A stretch of 43,615 nt of DNA from Sporosarcina sp. NCCP-2222 (GTDB lineage: Bacteria; Bacillota; Bacilli; Bacillales_A; Planococcaceae). Numbering within the stretch: the stretch's first letter is position 1; every line of letters begins with the position of its first letter. Made by a program: the position numbers and the translations under genes. The notes beneath the pieces are model-generated. The model was not told the DNA's origin and did not search any database. It worked only from the letters and a program-made list of their open reading frames with translations. Shown piece by piece: positions 10,068 to 19,145 of the stretch. The stretch is from assembly GCF_023168145.1 (NCBI RefSeq), contig NZ_BQYK01000013.1, positions 1 through 43,615 of the forward strand, read 5' to 3'.

Positions 10068-12089
10068 TCAGTCCCTGCGTTCTTCTTCGATTGATGGAAG
10101 AGGACGTTCTGGGCCAGCTTCTTTCGGCAAATCCGCAACAGATGGATCGTTCGGTGCACCTGTAACATCCGGATTCACTTCATCCTTTGATTCGGCATCA
10201 TCTTTCGACGCATCGGCTTGTTCTTCTTTGCCATTCCGCTCATACGAACGCTCCGGCAATGTACCGTGATCTTTCAAATGATTGATCTGCTCGGCATCAA
10301 GTGTTTCCACGTCGAGAAGTGTCGTCGCAATCAAATCGAGAAGTGAACGATTCTCTGTAAGGATCTGTTTAGTCCGATTGTATTGTTCTTTAATAATTCT
10401 TTGCATTTCCTGATCAATCTCATATGCGATCGAGTCGGAATAGTTCTGCTCGGAATTGAAATCCCTGCCAAGGAACACGTTACCGCCTTGCGCCTGGCCG
10501 AATTGCATCGGTCCGAGCTTGTCGCTCATTCCGTATTCAGTCACCATAGAACGCGCAATTCCCGTGGCACGCTGGAAGTCATTGTGCGCGCCTGTCGAAA
10601 CTTCGCCAAGCACGATTTCTTCCGCGACGCGGCCGCCTAATAGACCCGCGATTTTGTCCAGAAGCTCTGGCTTCGTCATGAAATAACGATCTTCCTTCGG
10701 CAGCATAACTGCGTATCCGCCTGCCTGGCCGCGTGGAACGATGGTTACTTTATGGACGATTTCAGCGTCATCCAACTTGAGGCCGACAACAACGTGTCCT
10801 GCTTCGTGGAAGGCGACGATATTCTTTTCCTTTTCGGAAATGACGCGGCTTGTTTTAGCTGGACCTGCAATAACGCGGTCTGTCGCTTCATCAATATCCG
10901 CCATATCAATTTTCGCTTTTCCTCTGCGGGCAGCAACAAGTGCAGCCTCATTTAACAAGTTCTCAAGATCAGCACCGGAGAAACCTGGTGTCCGCTGCGC
11001 AAGAGCTTTCATGTTAACTGATTCATCAAGCGGCTTATTGCGCGCATGCACTTTAAGCACTGCTTCGCGGCCTTTTACATCCGGACGGCCAACCGTGATC
11101 TGACGGTCAAAGCGTCCCGGACGAAGAAGAGCCGGGTCCAAAATATCTGGACGGTTCGTCGCAGCGACAATGATAATTCCTTCGTTACCGTCGAAACCAT
11201 CCATTTCAACGAGCAACTGGTTCAAAGTCTGCTCACGCTCATCATGGCCACCGCCAAGACCGGCGCCACGCTGACGGCCAACCGCGTCAATTTCATCGAT
11301 AAAGATAATACAAGGCGCATTTTTCTTTGCATTCTCGAATAGGTCACGAACACGGGATGCACCGACACCGACAAACATCTCAACAAAGTCAGAACCGGAA
11401 ATCGAGAAGAACGGCACGCCCGCTTCTCCTGCTACCGCACGGGCCAACAATGTCTTACCTGTTCCCGGTGGTCCTACTAACAAGATCCCTTTCGGAATGC
11501 GAGCACCAAGCTCGGCAAACTTCCTGGAGTCTTTCAGGAAGTCAACAACCTCTTCCAATTCCTGCTTCTCTTCATCCGCACCCGCAACATCCGAAAAACG
11601 CACTTTCTTGCGTTCATCCGTATGAAGCTTTGCCTTGCTCTTACCAAAGTTCATGACACGGCCACCGCCGCCTCCTTGCGCTTGGTTCAGCAAGAAGAAG
11701 AACAGGATGATAATGATGATGAATGGAACAAGTCCTGTAAAGAAGGATACCCACGCGCTCGTTTCAGGAGCTTGCTTGATAATCAGCTCTGGATTTTTCG
11801 CCTTACCCTTATCCATATACTGGTTCATCACTGTTGTATCACTAGACAGGATGTTGGTCGTAAATTTCTTGCCTTCTTCATACCCTTTCATCGTCCCGAC
11901 GATGTTCACGACGGAATTGACCGGTTGAAGTGTGATAGACTCAACATTGCCTTTTTCCAACTCACTATAAAATTTGTCAGTGGTGATATCTTCCATCTTT
12001 GGATTCGGATTATTTAGTGAACTGAAAATCCCCATGATGGCAAGAAAAATCAGTCCGTATAATAGAAAGTATCGAAGTATTCGATTCAT
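10068..12089 (-). CDS. ftsH: ATP-dependent zinc metalloprotease FtsH
   Basis: Membrane AAA+ protease that degrades misfolded and regulatory membrane proteins. The start [10 protein letters not shown] is chosen because GAGGAGG lies 7 bases before it; an upstream in-frame ATG overlaps that site. The product is 673 residues. Membrane segments lie at about 5-24 and 113-134 around an extracytoplasmic domain. Walker A is GPPGTGKT at 206-213, Walker B IIFIDEID near 261-268, and the zinc-binding HEAGH is at 428-432. The C-terminal tail is acidic and low-complexity. It lies downstream of tilS-hpt, as in B. subtilis. Confidence 0.98.
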   Translation of the reverse strand: MNRILRYFLLYGLIFLAIMGIFSSLNNPNPKMEDITTDKFYSELEKGNVESITLQPVNSVVNIVGTMKGYEEGKKFTTNILSSDTTVMNQYMDKGKAKNPELIIKQAPETSAWVSFFTGLVPFIIIIILFFFLLNQAQGGGGGRVMNFGKSKAKLHTDERKKVRFSDVAGADEEKQELEEVVDFLKDSRKFAELGARIPKGILLVGPPGTGKTLLARAVAGEAGVPFFSISGSDFVEMFVGVGASRVRDLFENAKKNAPCIIFIDEIDAVGRQRGAGLGGGHDEREQTLNQLLVEMDGFDGNEGIIIVAATNRPDILDPALLRPGRFDRQITVGRPDVKGREAVLKVHARNKPLDESVNMKALAQRTPGFSGADLENLLNEAALVAARRGKAKIDMADIDEATDRVIAGPAKTSRVISEKEKNIVAFHEAGHVVVGLKLDDAEIVHKVTIVPRGQAGGYAVMLPKEDRYFMTKPELLDKIAGLLGGRVAEEIVLGEVSTGAHNDFQRATGIARSMVTEYGMSDKLGPMQFGQAQGGNVFLGRDFNSEQNYSDSIAYEIDQEMQRIIKEQYNRTKQILTENRSLLDLIATTLLDVETLDAEQINHLKDHGTLPERSYERNGKEEQADASKDDAESKDEVNPDVTGAPNDPSVADLPKEAGPERPLPSIEEERRD

Positions 12090-12121
12090 CCCAAGCCTCC
12101 TCATTTCTTCAACAGAAAACT

Positions 12122-12158
12122 ATTGTAAATCTTAACACAGATAGGAACCAATCTACAA
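12122..12158 (-). promoter_or_regulatory. Candidate ftsH promoter (two overlapping -35/-10 sets)
   Basis: Two minus-strand sets fit sigma-A with 18-base spacers: TTGTAG (12153-12158) with TAAGAT (12129-12134), and TTGGTT (12146-12151) with TACAAT (12122-12127). Both -35 elements are weak. A promoter is needed here because the hpt terminator lies just upstream. Confidence 0.45.
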
Positions 12159-12174
12159 TGAAAACGACTTATGG

Positions 12175-12219
12175 AAAAAGCTTTCCGTCGCCCTTGAGGA
12201 GGACTTGTCGGAAAGCTTT
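12175..12219 (-). terminator. Terminator at the end of hpt
   Basis: An 11-base-pair perfect stem AAAGCTTTCCG/CGGAAAGCTTT (12177-12187 with 12209-12219) begins at the last base of the hpt stop codon and ends in T on the minus strand. Confidence 0.85.
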
Positions 12220-12761
12220 CAAAAAGAGTAGATTTCCTTTTTCAGAACACCGATATAGGGCAAGTTGCGATATTTTTCCGCGTAGTCCAGTCCGTATCCA
12301 ACAACGAACGCATCCGGAACGAGGAAACCAACATGGTCAGCACTTAAGTCCACCTTCCGGCCAGTCGGTTTATCAAGCAGCGTGACAATTTTAATGGATT
12401 TTGCTTTGCGATATTTGAACAGATCGACAAGGTAATTTAATGTTTTCCCGCTGTCGATGATGTCTTCGATGATTAAGACATCTCTTCCCTCGACACTCGT
12501 ATTCAAATCCTTGACGATTTTTACTTCTCCCGAAGAAACTGTCGCGTTTCCATAGCTGGACACATCCATGAAATCCAATTCTATGTATGCATCGATCCTT
12601 TTAATCAAATCGCTCATAAACGGAAGAGCGCCTTTGAGGACTCCGATGGCTAGCGGGAATTTATCCTTATACTCCTCAGACAGGACAGCTCCAAGCTCCG
12701 CTATCTTTTCTTGAAGTTGTTCTTCAGTAATCAATACTTCTTCGATATCTTTCTCTAACAT
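12219..12761 (-). CDS. hpt: Hypoxanthine phosphoribosyltransferase
   Basis: Purine salvage enzyme that joins hypoxanthine or guanine to PRPP. The start [10 protein letters not shown] has an AGGAGGA site 6 bases upstream and gives 180 residues, as in B. subtilis HprT; the open frame runs on upstream into tilS without a better start. The PRPP-binding loop is at about 96-108 ([13 protein letters not shown]) and the flexible-loop SSYGN near 68-72. It follows tilS at a spacing of about 70 bases and is followed by a terminator. The prs gene at the other end of the window makes its co-substrate. Confidence 0.97.
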   Translation of the reverse strand: MLEKDIEEVLITEEQLQEKIAELGAVLSEEYKDKFPLAIGVLKGALPFMSDLIKRIDAYIELDFMDVSSYGNATVSSGEVKIVKDLNTSVEGRDVLIIEDIIDSGKTLNYLVDLFKYRKAKSIKIVTLLDKPTGRKVDLSADHVGFLVPDAFVVGYGLDYAEKYRNLPYIGVLKKEIYSF

Positions 12762-12832
12762 CGAAAGTCCTCCTCTTTCCAAATGATGTGATGGACAAAC
12801 AAATACGTCTCCACTGATTGAAGTGAAGGGAC

Positions 12833-14269
12833 TTATGTACCCGCCAACTCCTGATCGGGACCATAACATTTGCCAACTGATTTCACCATGAATACATACT
12901 CTTCCCCACTTGCCTGCCTGGAAAACAACTTTCCATAACGAATGCTCGGCACTGCGCAAACTTCGTCATTTGCAGTTACAATGATCGGGAGTCTCTCCCT
13001 TTTCTGCGAAGCAACCTTTTCATCAATGAACAGGCGGGATAACCGCTTCGGTTCGGCCATTCCCTTCAGCCAAATCCGGTCACCGTCTTTCCTTGCTCTT
13101 ACAAAAAGCGGCAACTCCCCTGCAGGCAGCGTAAAATACATGCGCTCCTCGCATTCACTGGAAGGCGGCAGGCTTTCCGCAGAAGCAGCATTCCAGTAGA
13201 AGCACTGCTCCCCCCACCTTGTCCAGACGCCTTTCAGCAGTTCCTTTGGTGGATCGGGCTCCGGCTGTTGAATGCTTTTTTCGAACCGCAAAACTCCATA
13301 TTCCCTTATGCAAAGATACCCGCCAGGCAAATGGAGTGCCGCATTTCCAGCATCCGTCTGCATTTGGCGCAGGAGCTGCTCGATAAGTGCCGCACTGTAC
13401 TCGACAGGTATTTTTTCCCCACGATAAAGATAATTTAATAGTAGAGGAATCATCCTTTTTTGTAAAGCAGGGTGCATATGCGCAAACCGCTTTATTTCAA
13501 TGGACGGAAGACACTCAGCTGTCAATGTAAGCACCCCGGAAAGCGCCTCACTTGCCATGCCATTCAGTAATGCATCATCCTCCTGGAGACTTTCCGCCAT
13601 CCGGACCGAGTTGACAGCTGCCATATGATTCGTTTTTAGGATTGGAGGCACCACATGATGCCTGAGATAATTGCGGGTATACTTGTCACTGGCGTTGCTC
13701 GGGTCTTCACGATGCGCAACGCCCAGCTTTTCAATAAATGAACGGATTTCGAATTTATTTACCGCCATAAATGGCCTGATGAGCATTCCTCCTTCAACCT
13801 TTCTTGCATCACGCATCCCGACAGGAACACTTCCTTTGGACAGCTGCATGAGAACCGTTTCCAATTGATCCTCCGCATGATGCGCTACCGCCAGTTTCGT
13901 ATAACCTCCTTCCTCCATCACTTTTGCAAAGTAGCCATATCTCTCCTTTCTGCAAATATCCTGTACATTGCCGCCGTCCTTTTCTATCAGTTCGGGCACT
14001 GGCACCTCGCCACCGTAAAACGGAATATCAGTCCTTGTGCAAAGTTTCCTTACATACACCCCATCCTCTTTTGATTCTTCGCCTCGCAACATATGATCAA
14101 CATGAACTGCCGCGAGTTCGATGTCCAAGTATTCACGCTGCCTGGCGAGAAATAGAAGCAGGCCGACCGAATCAACGCCGCCTGAACAAGCAACGAGGAT
14201 CCGGTCCCCTCTTCCAATCAAAGCTCTCCTTTCTATATAGTCCATCACTTTTCGTTCAAACTTGTCCAT
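12833..14269 (-). CDS. tilS: tRNA(Ile)-lysidine synthase
   Basis: Converts the wobble cytidine of tRNA(Ile2) CAU to lysidine so that it reads AUA instead of AUG; essential in most bacteria. The 478-residue protein has the N-type PP-loop SGGVDS at 29-34, followed by [12 protein letters not shown] and further TilS motifs ([22 protein letters not shown]). The C-terminal TilS substrate-binding domain reaches the end. GGAGGG precedes the ATG. It starts 32 bases after spoIIE with no terminator between, so read-through is likely. The yabS and yabT genes found here in B. subtilis are missing. Confidence 0.96.
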   Translation of the reverse strand: MDKFERKVMDYIERRALIGRGDRILVACSGGVDSVGLLLFLARQREYLDIELAAVHVDHMLRGEESKEDGVYVRKLCTRTDIPFYGGEVPVPELIEKDGGNVQDICRKERYGYFAKVMEEGGYTKLAVAHHAEDQLETVLMQLSKGSVPVGMRDARKVEGGMLIRPFMAVNKFEIRSFIEKLGVAHREDPSNASDKYTRNYLRHHVVPPILKTNHMAAVNSVRMAESLQEDDALLNGMASEALSGVLTLTAECLPSIEIKRFAHMHPALQKRMIPLLLNYLYRGEKIPVEYSAALIEQLLRQMQTDAGNAALHLPGGYLCIREYGVLRFEKSIQQPEPDPPKELLKGVWTRWGEQCFYWNAASAESLPPSSECEERMYFTLPAGELPLFVRARKDGDRIWLKGMAEPKRLSRLFIDEKVASQKRERLPIIVTANDEVCAVPSIRYGKLFSRQASGEEYVFMVKSVGKCYGPDQELAGT

Positions 14270-14301
14270 TTAGGACCCTCCATTACGTCAAGTTGTTGCT
14301 T

Positions 14302-16716
14302 CTATACTACCACCCTTTCCCGGGAAATAATTCGTTCATGCGGACGGATTGTTTGCCACTTCGGCAAAATATGATCGATTTTCATAACTAGAACCGTCCT
14401 GTCATCCGCCACCATCCCAAACTTCCTCTCCATTTCCGCCATGATTTTATCCGACACAACTTCGGCACTTAAATCCCCATGCGTATCCAGAATCCGGTAG
14501 AGTGCCTGCTCCTGCTTTTCGATAGAAACATTCGGATGAAACATTCCATCCGTCAACATGACAATCAAATCACCCGACTTCAATTCTTCATGTTTGGCTT
14601 CTACCGAGAAGGATGGAAGGAAGCCAACGGGCACCGATTTGCTATCGAGGCGAATGAATTCTTGACCTCTCTTAATATACGTACTCATGGAACCGGCCTT
14701 CCACGACCACAGCTTGCCATCCTGCAAATCGAGCAATGCCAAGTCAAGCGTCGCATACATATCATCTAACCCATTTAACGACATCATATAATGCAGCGTA
14801 TGCATTGCTGTTTCGGGATCCATTTTCCGATCCAGGCATTCCCGCATCAGGCGGATCACTTTTCGGCTCTCCCGGTAAGCGTTTACATCCTGGCCCATTC
14901 CGTCTGAGAGCAGGACGGCCGTCAAGCCGTCATGAATCGGAAAAATTTCATAAGCATCTCCCGCAAAGAAAGTTCCTGTGCCCGCCGTCGCAACGACGCC
15001 ATATTCCATGGAGAAACGGACGGCCGAGCTGAACGTTAATTGAAGATGCGGAAAAGGAAGCTGTTCCGCAACAGATTTTGCCACTTTGAACGGTTCTCCG
15101 TACATCTCTTCTAAAATGGGCACAATCAACCTTTCAGCAACTGTCGTATCCGTTTCAAATGCCGACCGTTTCTCCGGAACTGAACAGACAATTTGATAGG
15201 CTCCTCTCACCTCCGATAAGATATCAATTTGATAGAATTCGATACCTTGCCGCTCCATTCGTTTGGCCAGTTCCTCCTCTGCCACTTTATGAACAGATAA
15301 ATCCTCCTTTATTTCACTCATGATTTTTTCCAAATGGCTGCTCATATCTCGAAGCTGAAGGGCGAGCATCTTTCTGCCGTGTTGCAATTGCCCCATCAGC
15401 AGCCGGTTCGTCGACTGCTCTTCCATTTCAGTAATCAGCCCGTTGGACCGGATGCATTTCTGTTTAATTCTCTCCTCCACCCGGTGCCGGGCCGCTTTTT
15501 TCGTTGCAGAATACGTTGATTCCCATTCGTAAAGAAGCCTCGCCATCCCTTCATCCTTATTTTCCCAGCATTTTGAATACCTGAAGCACGACTGGCAGAT
15601 CGTTGGAATCGCTCGATCCGGCTCCTCCTGATCATCCGAAAAGCGGTCATTAACTAAAGTGGACATGAAATTGGCAAATTGCTGAAAGTCCTTTAATTGC
15701 TCGTTCATCCGATCGGTCAACCATTTTTGCCGCTTAACCGACATATCCGGATTGTCCGTAACAAAAATATTGCGGATCGGTTCCATTTTTTTCGCAGGCA
15801 CAAGGAAAAATAAGAACGAGGCGGCAGCGATAGTATAAAAATGGGACGCATCCAATGGCAATGTTAAATCATAGAGCAGAAAGAAGACGGAAACGGCCAA
15901 TCCTCCCGTCGCAATTCCGAGCTTACCGAGCCTGCGAAAGGCACCCGCAAAAAAGCCGGTCATTCCATAAACCGCCATCATGCCTGTAAACGAAAGCTCC
16001 GCTATGCCAGCAATGGCCGCAATCATCATCGCGATTGTCGTAGAAAACGGCAAACCACCCGCTAAAGCTGCAAGAAGAATAGTTAAATGCAGGAGAACTC
16101 CTGGTATGGACACCGGTCCAATCATCAGGCCGCCCATCCCGGTTGTCGCCATCGTTCCGACTATGCAAATGGCGCCCAGCCTCTCAGGAGACCATTGGCC
16201 AAACAAAATCCGTTCCGTATGAGGAAAGGCGACAAGAAGGAAGAATGTCATGAAAAGGGCGATCACCGCCTCAAACCCGATCGTCAGCTGGACAATCACC
16301 GGAGGATTTCCGCCAAACATAATAAATTGCCATACGACTTGGACGACAATAATACAACCGGCCACTGTGAGCGGGATGGACTTGCGTAGCAGCGGCTGCT
16401 TTACAACGACACTGAAAAGCAACAGCTCCAGCAAATGAATGACGGCTTGTCCTACCCCTAATAAAGCACTCCCTGCCATGCCTCCAATGAACGCCCAAAG
16501 GAGATGCTTACGGAAACGGAGCTGCGCCAATGCCCAAATCGGCAAAAAGAAAGGAACTGCGGAGTCGAATAAAATTGCTTGTGATAAGAAAAAGGATCCT
16601 ACTAAGAACAAAGCCGCCAGCGCAATATACAGTTTTCGCTTCATTACCGACTCGACCGCATGGCGGATTTGTTGACTGACCGGTCTCTCCAAATTACCTA
16701 TCATCTTCATTTCCAT
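14302..16716 (-). CDS. spoIIE: Stage II sporulation protein E (PP2C-type phosphatase)
   Basis: Membrane phosphatase that localises to the polar septum, dephosphorylates SpoIIAA and so activates sigma-F in the forespore. The 804-residue protein has about ten hydrophobic segments in residues 25-315, a central FtsZ-interacting and regulatory region, and a PPM phosphatase domain from about 590 (LSDGMGQDVNAYRES, then VMLTDGM and DDRTVLVMKI). AGGGGG lies upstream of the ATG. The gene is direct evidence of an endospore-former. Expression is expected to depend on Spo0A; see the candidate box upstream. Confidence 0.97.
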   Translation of the reverse strand: MEMKMIGNLERPVSQQIRHAVESVMKRKLYIALAALFLVGSFFLSQAILFDSAVPFFLPIWALAQLRFRKHLLWAFIGGMAGSALLGVGQAVIHLLELLLFSVVVKQPLLRKSIPLTVAGCIIVVQVVWQFIMFGGNPPVIVQLTIGFEAVIALFMTFFLLVAFPHTERILFGQWSPERLGAICIVGTMATTGMGGLMIGPVSIPGVLLHLTILLAALAGGLPFSTTIAMMIAAIAGIAELSFTGMMAVYGMTGFFAGAFRRLGKLGIATGGLAVSVFFLLYDLTLPLDASHFYTIAAASFLFFLVPAKKMEPIRNIFVTDNPDMSVKRQKWLTDRMNEQLKDFQQFANFMSTLVNDRFSDDQEEPDRAIPTICQSCFRYSKCWENKDEGMARLLYEWESTYSATKKAARHRVEERIKQKCIRSNGLITEMEEQSTNRLLMGQLQHGRKMLALQLRDMSSHLEKIMSEIKEDLSVHKVAEEELAKRMERQGIEFYQIDILSEVRGAYQIVCSVPEKRSAFETDTTVAERLIVPILEEMYGEPFKVAKSVAEQLPFPHLQLTFSSAVRFSMEYGVVATAGTGTFFAGDAYEIFPIHDGLTAVLLSDGMGQDVNAYRESRKVIRLMRECLDRKMDPETAMHTLHYMMSLNGLDDMYATLDLALLDLQDGKLWSWKAGSMSTYIKRGQEFIRLDSKSVPVGFLPSFSVEAKHEELKSGDLIVMLTDGMFHPNVSIEKQEQALYRILDTHGDLSAEVVSDKIMAEMERKFGMVADDRTVLVMKIDHILPKWQTIRPHERIISRERVVV

Positions 16717-16760
16717 ATTCCCCCTATGTCTGCTTTTCTCAAAGTATACATAGGACTTGG

Positions 16761-16777
16761 AACAGATTTTGTCTGTT
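16761..16777. repeat. Short perfect inverted repeat upstream of spoIIE
   Basis: AACAGA-TTTTG-TCTGTT, a perfect 6-base dyad with a 5-base centre, about 45-60 bases before the spoIIE start and close to a minus-strand TATACT that could be its -10 (16744-16749). It could be an operator or a small hairpin in the untranslated leader; no function is assigned. Confidence 0.5.
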
Positions 16778-16799
16778 CATGACAAGGGTGCCTAAAAAT

Positions 16800-16809
16800 C
16801 TTTCGACTT
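16800..16809 (-). promoter_or_regulatory. Candidate Spo0A box upstream of spoIIE
   Basis: The minus strand reads AAGTCGAAAG, matching six of seven bases of the 0A-box core TGTCGAA, about 50-60 bases upstream of the presumed spoIIE -10. B. subtilis spoIIE is known to be activated by phosphorylated Spo0A from such sites. A single short match is weak evidence. Confidence 0.35.
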
Positions 16810-16846
16810 GTTACGGACAATTTCTCTACTTTTTCTTGAAGAGTAG

Positions 16847-16875
16847 TTGACATGTATCACAAACGCATGTAATAT
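16847..16875 (+). promoter_or_regulatory. tRNA-Met promoter (sigma-A)
   Basis: Plus-strand -35 TTGACA (16847-16852), 17-base spacer and -10 TAATAT (16870-16875), about 50 bases before the tRNA. It drives a transcription unit opposite to all its neighbours. Confidence 0.85.
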
Positions 16876-16925
16876 GTTGATTGTTGTTCAAAAAGGTAGC
16901 GCAAGCAAACTTCATGAACATTCAT

Positions 16926-16999
16926 GGCGGTGTAGCTCAGCTGGCTAGAGCGTACGGTTCATACCCGTGAGGTCGTGGGTTCGACTCCCTCCGCCGCTA
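16926..16999 (+). tRNA. tRNA-Met (anticodon CAT, elongator type)
   Basis: A 74-base cloverleaf: acceptor GGCGGTG with CGCCGCT, D-arm GCTC/GAGC, anticodon stem TACGG/CCGTG around loop TTCATAC, and T-loop TTCGACT. The body closely resembles the elongator tRNA-Met of Bacillus at the same locus (between yabR and spoIIE). No CCA is encoded. The T-stem (GTGGG with CCCTC) has a T-T mismatch at its second pair, where a G-T pair would be expected. tRNA(Ile2) also carries CAT, but its body differs. In B. subtilis a tRNA-Glu gene accompanies it; none is seen here. Confidence 0.93.
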
Positions 17000-17016
17000 T
17001 ACTGAAAGAGACGAAA

Positions 17017-17046
17017 GCGGCTCCCCTTACCGGGAGCCGCTTTTTT
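17017..17046 (+). terminator. Terminator after tRNA-Met
   Basis: A 9-base-pair GC-rich perfect stem GCGGCTCCC/GGGAGCCGC (17017-17025 with 17032-17040) followed by six T on the plus strand. Its end touches the stop of the convergent DinB-like gene. Confidence 0.92.
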
Positions 17047-17513
17047 CATCCTGCTACGCGTAACGAGTCAATCTGCTTCTTATGATGCTGGTCATGTTCG
17101 ATGAAATCGGTAAAATACTGACGCATTGTAATAGTAAACTCTCCAATACGAATCGGCTCGTCCCATCGCTCTTCCTTCACCTGCGCAAGCTCGCTAAGCA
17201 AACGGCCTCTCATGTCAACCGCATACGCCCTAATCTCCTCAAACGTTTTGTCCTTCGCCTGTCGTGCGGCTTCCGCATTGAACTCGTCGAACGGAATATC
17301 CGAAAGGACTTCCTGAACGCTGGAGCTTTCTTTCATATAAGGCAGTCTCTCTTCCAACGTGTAACGGTCCCATTCCGCCATATGCATAAGAATCTCTTTG
17401 GGCGACCATTTCCCGTCCGCATACGGCATGGCCGCCTTCTTTTCCGGCAGGGTGTGAAGCGCTTCCACCCACTCGATGTACTGCTGCAATCCTTTCATTA
17501 CGTGTTCAGCCAT
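17046..17513 (-). CDS. DinB-like (YfiT-type) putative metal-dependent hydrolase
   Basis: A 155-residue four-helix-bundle protein of the DinB/YfiT superfamily, whose members bind a metal through three histidines; several act as thiol-S-transferases with bacillithiol, but the substrate here is unknown. Visible family features are WSPKEILMHMAEWDR (histidine near 44) and DFIEHDQHHKKQID near the C-terminus, which supplies the other histidines. The second ATG (17513) is preferred because GGGGG is at good distance; the first (17519) is only about 2 bases from it. It is not part of the B. subtilis order and was probably gained between the tRNA and yabR. Confidence 0.8.
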   Translation of the reverse strand: MAEHVMKGLQQYIEWVEALHTLPEKKAAMPYADGKWSPKEILMHMAEWDRYTLEERLPYMKESSSVQEVLSDIPFDEFNAEAARQAKDKTFEEIRAYAVDMRGRLLSELAQVKEERWDEPIRIGEFTITMRQYFTDFIEHDQHHKKQIDSLRVAG

Positions 17514-17575
17514 TGTCATTCCCCCTTTTCTCCCTTTCCTTCGCTTCTAGGAAGACGGAATCCTTTTTTCCAAAT

Positions 17576-17616
17576 AAAAAAAGCAATCTCAGTGGACGAT
17601 TCCACCAAAATTGCTT
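17576..17616 (-). terminator. Terminator after yabR
   Basis: AAGCAAT/ATTGCTT outer stem enclosing a GTGG/CCAC inner stem, followed on the minus strand by seven T. It lies about 45 bases after the yabR stop. Confidence 0.8.
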
Positions 17617-17660
17617 AATTCACATTACATATATGGACCTAAATTGAAACAGCCAGCAAG

Positions 17661-18077
17661 TTACCCTCTTCTTGCGCCACGGCCACCGCGTTTAGACTCT
17701 GTTGCTCTTTTCAAAGTGGAAAGACGTTCTTCGCTATCTTTCATGAACTTTGCCATTTTTTGTTCGAAATTTTCAGGTCGTTCTGTTTGAGGACGGCCTC
17801 CACCATGACGAGGACGTTGAGGGCGTTGAGGACGTTCTGCTTCAGGCTTTGCTTTCCTGATGGAGAGCCCGATTTTACCGTCTGTTCCGACGTTCATCAC
17901 TTTAACTTCAACCATGTCTCCCACTTTTAAATGGTCGTTAATGTCCTTTACATAATTATCCGCGACTTCACTAATATGGACTAGACCAGTTGAACCGTTC
18001 GGCAGCTCAACAAATGCTCCGAAGTTTGTGATCCCTGTAACTTTCCCCTGTAACTTGCTGCCTACTTCAATTGACAT
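17661..18077 (-). CDS. yabR: S1-domain RNA-binding protein YabR
   Basis: A 138-residue protein with one N-terminal S1 domain at about 1-72 (GSKLQGKVTGITNFGAFVEL, GLVHISEV, KVGDMVEVKV) and a basic Arg/Gly/Pro-rich tail that probably adds RNA affinity. It is related to general stress protein 13 and polynucleotide-phosphorylase S1 domains; the exact role is not established. AAGGAGGAG precedes the ATG. It has its own near-consensus promoter, whose -35 lies inside the divIC terminator, and its own terminator, so it can be expressed independently of divIC. Confidence 0.92.
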   Translation of the reverse strand: MSIEVGSKLQGKVTGITNFGAFVELPNGSTGLVHISEVADNYVKDINDHLKVGDMVEVKVMNVGTDGKIGLSIRKAKPEAERPQRPQRPRHGGGRPQTERPENFEQKMAKFMKDSEERLSTLKRATESKRGGRGARRG

Positions 18078-18171
18078 AAAAAAATTGCTCCTCCTTAAAA
18101 ATTTAAGCGGCTCTCGCCGGAAGCCTATTTATCACATCGGCGACACTTGCTTGCGCAAGATCCTTACTCTC

Positions 18172-18199
18172 ATTATAGCCAACAAAAAAAGAGTGTCAA
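18172..18199 (-). promoter_or_regulatory. yabR promoter (sigma-A)
   Basis: The minus strand has a perfect -35 TTGACA (18194-18199) and a perfect -10 TATAAT (18172-18177) with a 16-base spacer. The -35 lies in the loop of the divIC terminator hairpin. Confidence 0.85.
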
Positions 18200-18214
18200 T
18201 AAGACTACTCTTTT
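18184..18214 (-). terminator. Terminator overlapping the end of divIC
   Basis: AAAAGAGT/ACTCTTTT stem (18187-18194 with 18207-18214) with a T run on the minus strand. It starts inside the last codons of divIC. The stem is short and AT-rich, so efficiency is uncertain. Confidence 0.6.
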
Positions 18215-18621
18215 CCGGACTCTTTTTTTCCCTTTTTCTTGGTATGTTCAGGGACCGAGAAAATGATCTCATTCTTTTCAGATAAGAAATAATGTTTCCT
18301 CGCGAGCTTGGCAATATATTCATCATCATCGAGCTTGACGAGCTGTTGCTTCAAGGATTCTTGCTCTTCCGTTACTTCCTTCAGATCCGCCAGCACTTCC
18401 GCCTTCTCTGCCTCTTTCTTTGCCAACGCCTTTTTTTGCTGCACAAACGTGTTCGTCAGTGCACCAAAAATGAGCAGCGCCAAAATAGCGTAGATAGTAA
18501 GCTTTCTCTTCAGCCGCTTCCTCTGCTTATTTCGCCAATCCTCTTTCTTGCGCAACGAGCGGACATATTCAGTTTCAATCGATGCAACGGTTGCGGCTGC
18601 TTTGCTCTTCCTTTGCTCCAT
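18205..18621 (-). CDS. divIC: Cell division protein DivIC (FtsB-like)
   Basis: Bitopic septal protein that works with FtsL and DivIB in the divisome. From the ATG at 18621 (MEQRKSKAAA, with AGGAAG at good distance) it has 138 residues; a GTG three codons upstream is too close to the ribosome-binding site. A basic cytoplasmic tail precedes one membrane segment at about 42-58, then a Lys/Glu-rich coiled coil at about 60-105 and a short extracytoplasmic tail (KLARKHYFLSEKNEIIF) typical of DivIC. It lies between yabQ and yabR as in B. subtilis. Confidence 0.94.
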   Translation of the reverse strand: MEQRKSKAAATVASIETEYVRSLRKKEDWRNKQRKRLKRKLTIYAILALLIFGALTNTFVQQKKALAKKEAEKAEVLADLKEVTEEQESLKQQLVKLDDDEYIAKLARKHYFLSEKNEIIFSVPEHTKKKGKKESGKE

Positions 18622-18677
18622 GTCCTGCACTTCCTCTCATTACTTTCCGTTCTCTTCAATAGTCTATCAATTATAGC

Positions 18678-19145
18678 TTATTCAGCACTATTTTTGAAGA
18701 GTCTTTTCTTGACGAAAAAGAAGAGAGTCGTGAACGGAAATGCGAGGACTGTCAAAATTCGAATAATGACCCGGACAAAGAATTGAATGATCCTTGCGAT
18801 CAGCCGCAGGATAAACCAAATTGGCTTCAAGATCAGCAAGATAATCATCCGTCCGAAAAAACGAAACGGCTTGTGAAAAATAGCAGCATATAAGAGCAGC
18901 CCGCTCACTTGCGCAACGGGGTCATACATTCGCCACGCACCGTCACGGACTAGGAAAAGAACATAAAAGGCGCCGCAACCGATCAATATCCAACAAATAA
19001 TTTCCAGCCAGGCGGCATATCTTCGTATCCAGGATGTCTTTCCTGTCTGGGAAACGCCGGTGCCGACCATATCCATAATGGCTCCGGCCCCAATGCCTGT
19101 CCCAATCATGGCAAGCAAACTAAGAAACTGGACGGAGAGACTCAT
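18678..19145 (-). CDS. yabQ: Spore cortex biosynthesis protein YabQ
   Basis: Membrane protein needed for cortex formation in B. subtilis spores. The 155-residue product has an N-terminal segment, a pair of hydrophobic segments at about 46-66 and 80-90, and a long hydrophobic C-terminal part (about 95-145) rich in Ile, Leu and Phe. No enzymatic motif is visible. Its ATG overlaps the yabP stop by 4 bases, so yabP and yabQ are coupled and probably share the mother-cell (sigma-E) promoter upstream of yabP. Confidence 0.9.
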   Translation of the reverse strand: MSLSVQFLSLLAMIGTGIGAGAIMDMVGTGVSQTGKTSWIRRYAAWLEIICWILIGCGAFYVLFLVRDGAWRMYDPVAQVSGLLLYAAIFHKPFRFFGRMIILLILKPIWFILRLIARIIQFFVRVIIRILTVLAFPFTTLFFFVKKRLFKNSAE

